Shown piece by piece: positions 61,717 through 64,000 of a stretch of 64,000 nt of DNA. The translations under genes and the position numbers were made by a program. The first letter of the stretch is position 1, and each line of letters begins with the position of its first letter. Under the pieces are notes generated by a model that saw only the letters and a program-made list of their open reading frames with translations, had not been told where the DNA came from and searched no databases. This stretch comes from Ecdyonurus torrentis (Eukaryota > Arthropoda > Insecta > Ephemeroptera > Heptageniidae): contig OX439136.1 in the NCBI GenBank assembly GCA_949318235.1, positions 11,470,313-11,534,312 on the forward strand, read 5' to 3'.

Positions 61717-61723
61717 TATATAT
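61639..61723. repeat. (AT)n microsatellite
   Basis: About 42 AT units; the ORF across it encodes only Tyr-Ile repeats. Confidence 0.96.
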
Positions 61724-61808
61724 AAAGCATTTTCTTGATATTATTATATACTATAAGGTAGTATAGGAAAATATTAAATATTGCAATAACTATTTAGTGA
61801 GCATTTTT

Positions 61809-62123
61809 TTAAGGACTAGAACACCTTGAACAAAAAACTTGCCTAATATCCTATCTAAATATCAACTTTGATTTGGCCGAAGTCATTGATTTCTAATTTA
61901 TTTTCTATTCACAAAATCGTAGTTGCGGTTTATGACGTCACAGCTCACCGGTCTACGCACGTGAAAATAAGCTAGCTGTGACGTCATAAACCCGCATAAG
62001 TGAATCGATCAGTGAATAGAAAATAAATTAGATATCAATAACTCCGGCCAAATTAACAATTGATATTTAGGCATGTTAGGATATTAGGCAAGTTTTTTTG
62101 TTGAAGGTGTTCTGCACCTTTAA
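61809..62123. mobile_element. MITE family B, copy 5
   Basis: TTAA-bounded palindrome, ends AGGACTAGAACACCTTGAAC and GTTGAAGGTGTTCTGCACCT. Two TGACGTCA sites (61933, 61979) lie symmetrically in the arms. Confidence 0.88.
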
Positions 62124-62544
62124 TAATTGATAAAATTATAAAATTTGATAAAACTTTTAAGAACATTTTTCATAATGATAAACGATTAATTTGATGTATA
62201 CGCAGGAAGATACAGTTAAAGGAGTTATTTAAGAAAATATAATATTATCAATATTATGTACGATACACGTCTTGGTTTAATGTATCAGTAAATATTTGCT
62301 CTTAATCGACGTAATGTTTTGGTGTAAACAAAAACCGCAAGACTTCAAGGTAAATTGTTATTTAATTACATTATAGTATCAAATTATTTTCAATACAACA
62401 TAAATGTCGTAAGAAAATCGTTAAAATCCAAGATTAAACTTTTATACATTGCAGTCTCATAATTTATATATATTATATGGTGTATGGAATATTGGAGTTT
62501 GATATATAAATTTTCATAAGGAATATGGTTTATATTAAAATTAA

Positions 62545-62700
62545 ATTAAATAATTGTTTATTGGGCATGAATAACATATAACAATACAAAATAAAATTGT
62601 TACAGACAAAGATAATGTAAAACACAATAGGTAAGGAGAAAAAGGCAAATGCCCATACACATTGTGATCTCCTACCATCTCCTATATGTAAAATAATTAA
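62545..62700 (-). mobile_element. Possible 3' end of a third LINE
   Basis: On the minus strand, sequence ending CAATAAACAATTATTTAATT with a TAAAT-like tail resembles a LINE 3' terminus. No coding part is present and the family is unknown. Confidence 0.3.
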
Positions 62701-62904
62701 AAAATTATAATCAGCATTTATTTGTTTCTTTCTATAAATTAATCATTGATTGCTCTTATAAATTTGATGTAACCATTGGTGATTTTAAAATTCTTTGCCC
62801 AATACAGGTACAGACTTTTAAGTTAAAAAGACATTTCTGCGAAATATAAAGACAAATACTTTTAATAGAATTTATAATTTAACACCTATGTTACACCTGG
62901 AGTT

Positions 62905-63117
62905 TTAATGAAAGGGTTTGGCTTTCGTGTTACACTGTGTTATATAAGCAGTAAGCTGACATTGAAAAGGAATTCGGCTTGACCGGGACTTGAACCTGGA
63001 TCTTTGATTTCCCAGACCACAGCGTTAACCATGCATTACGCTACCGAGACTCCTTTTCAATGTTAGTTTACTGCTTATATAACAAGGTGTAACACGACAG
63101 CCAAACCATTTCATTAA
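62905..63117. mobile_element. TTAA-ended fold-back element M
   Basis: Arms TTAATGAAAGGGTTTGGCTT and its complement extend about 67 bases each, through GTTATATAAGCAGTAA, to ACATTGAAAAGGA. The loop of about 80 bases is a tRNA-like sequence on the minus strand. TTAA at both tips matches families B, C, G and I. Confidence 0.85.
62974..63053 (-). ncRNA. tRNA-derived sequence (SINE head or tRNA pseudogene)
   Basis: On the minus strand, GGAGTCTCGGTAGCGTAATG is followed by GGTTAACGC, and then GATCCAGGTTCAAGTCCCGG. TAGCGTAATG fits the Pol III A box and GGTTCAAGTCC matches the B box consensus GGTTCRANNCC exactly, at the right spacing. The T arm can pair (CCAGG with CCCGG, one mismatch), but the acceptor stem does not close and no CCA-proximal pairing is seen, so this is a tRNA relic rather than a working tRNA gene. 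Confidence 0.65.
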
Positions 63118-63158
63118 TACTTTTATTATTAAAATAATATTGTATACAAGCAGTCCCC

Positions 63159-63510
63159 TTAAGGCGGGAAATCAGGCACTGCGGGATTCGACCAAAAAAT
63201 TGTAAAGAAAGAAAAATCTGAAATTTTGCACAGTGATACATTAGGATTAGGTATCTTCAAAAATGACAAAAATGTGGTGGGGTCACCATGTTAGATTTTA
63301 AATTATGATTTTTTTGAAATTTTAGTCCCATAAGAGCCCATGTTAATTCAACGACTATTTTCTCTCTTATCTGATGGTTAACGGTTCTGAAAATTTTATC
63401 ATAGGTAACTATATTATTACTATTAACTTTCAAATGGCATCATAGAGTTTCAAATTTTTCTTTTTAGATTTTGAGATACAACTCATATACAAGCCATCTA
63501 TATACAACCC
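63159..63510 (+). mobile_element. MITE family G, copy 4
   Basis: It starts TTAAGGCGGGAAATCAGGCAC and follows copy 3 closely through CTCTTATCTGATGGT to GATACAACTCATATACAAGC. Confidence 0.82.
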
Positions 63511-64000
63511 TTAATTCAATTCTTATACGTTAGTTAATCATATAATATACAAAATACTCATTTTTTATCATCCATTATAATTGTACATGACTTTTATAAT
63601 ATTAACTTAGTATTCCCCATAATTACAAAACTAAATAATAACTAAAATCTAATAAATGCGACCCAAAGTTAGGCTACAAACATCAAAGTATAGATAGTAA
63701 GCATAGAAATTTTAGATTCACATTGTCTTGTTTATATTGTGTAATATTACGGTTTTAAGGTTACCGTCTGTACATGAGATGTTATATAATACAAAAAAAT
63801 AATAGTAATAAGTGGCTTACGTGTTAATTCAGTCTGTTTTCAAATTATCCATTGTACATAATTATGATAAAGATGCTAAAATTGTTTGGGCAAAATGTAA
63901 TATAATCCTCTTGGTCAAAACCTTATAAAGTAGAAAATATTTTGTTCTTTATGTATACTGTCAGAAATTGTAACTTTAAATCCTTTGTATATTAATGTTA
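63511..64000. other. AT-rich window end, no gene seen
   Basis: No exon, repeat family or microsatellite could be supported. Confidence 0.5.

Overview
The window looks like intron- and intergene-rich nuclear DNA of an invertebrate metazoan. By eye it is roughly three-quarters A+T. It carries a jockey/CR1-type non-LTR retrotransposon, hAT elements with 8-bp target duplications, many palindromic MITEs, long (CT)n, (GA)n, (AT)n and (AC)n arrays and homopolymer runs. There are no bacterial-style operons, rRNAs or CRISPR arrays. I cannot name the species. The window begins with a HindIII site (AAGCTT), so it may be a cloned insert end, but that could be chance.

Genes. Only one long ORF is present: the 809-codon endonuclease/reverse transcriptase ORF of a 5'-truncated LINE at about 460-3236 (minus). 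Host coding sequence appears as short exon candidates with splice signals. The best plus-strand candidates are two first coding exons (30194-30402 and 46150-46498). Both end in phase 2, so they could be alternative N-termini joined to one downstream exon. A phase-matched terminal exon candidate lies at 55142-55259, and a further first-exon candidate at 32851. The best minus-strand candidates are 24133-24213, 3352-3470 and 6315-6569. Several weaker ones (1-109, 4628-4695, 23354-23400, 38510-38704, 57877-57932, 59351-59482) are given low confidence. No product could be recognised, so no host gene symbols are given.

Mobile DNA. At least ten dispersed families recur here. Five (called B, C, G, I and M below) have inverted termini bounded by TTAA, and one copy of C sits inside a copy of B with TTAA repeated on both sides, which points to piggyBac-like TTAA-targeting MITEs. 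Family M has a tRNA-like sequence in its loop. Two hAT-type insertions have perfect 8-bp duplications: a decayed transposase copy (43647-44976) and a 784-bp non-autonomous copy (60280-61063) that landed inside another MITE (family L).

Regulatory flavour. The perfect palindrome TGACGTCA (CRE/ATF site) occurs 22 times, against well under one expected at this composition. Most copies lie in the MITE families, which have scattered them; two lie inside the serine-rich coding exon at 46188. Family A carries a GCGCATGCG core resembling an NRF-1 site.

Layout: 1-3.5 kb LINE plus exon candidates; 3.5-9 kb MITEs, compound microsatellite, nested B/C insertion; 9-23 kb MITE-rich AT desert; 23-24.3 kb minus-strand exon island; 24.3-30 kb microsatellites; 30-33 kb plus-strand first exons; 33-42.8 kb microsatellite-rich AT desert; 42.8-45.9 kb MITE G, MITE E, hAT, MITE I; 46.1-46.5 kb serine-rich exon; 47-55 kb MITEs; 55-57.7 kb exon candidate and MITE cluster; 57.7-64 kb AT-rich with the nested hAT, MITE B5, the tRNA-like fold-back and a G copy.
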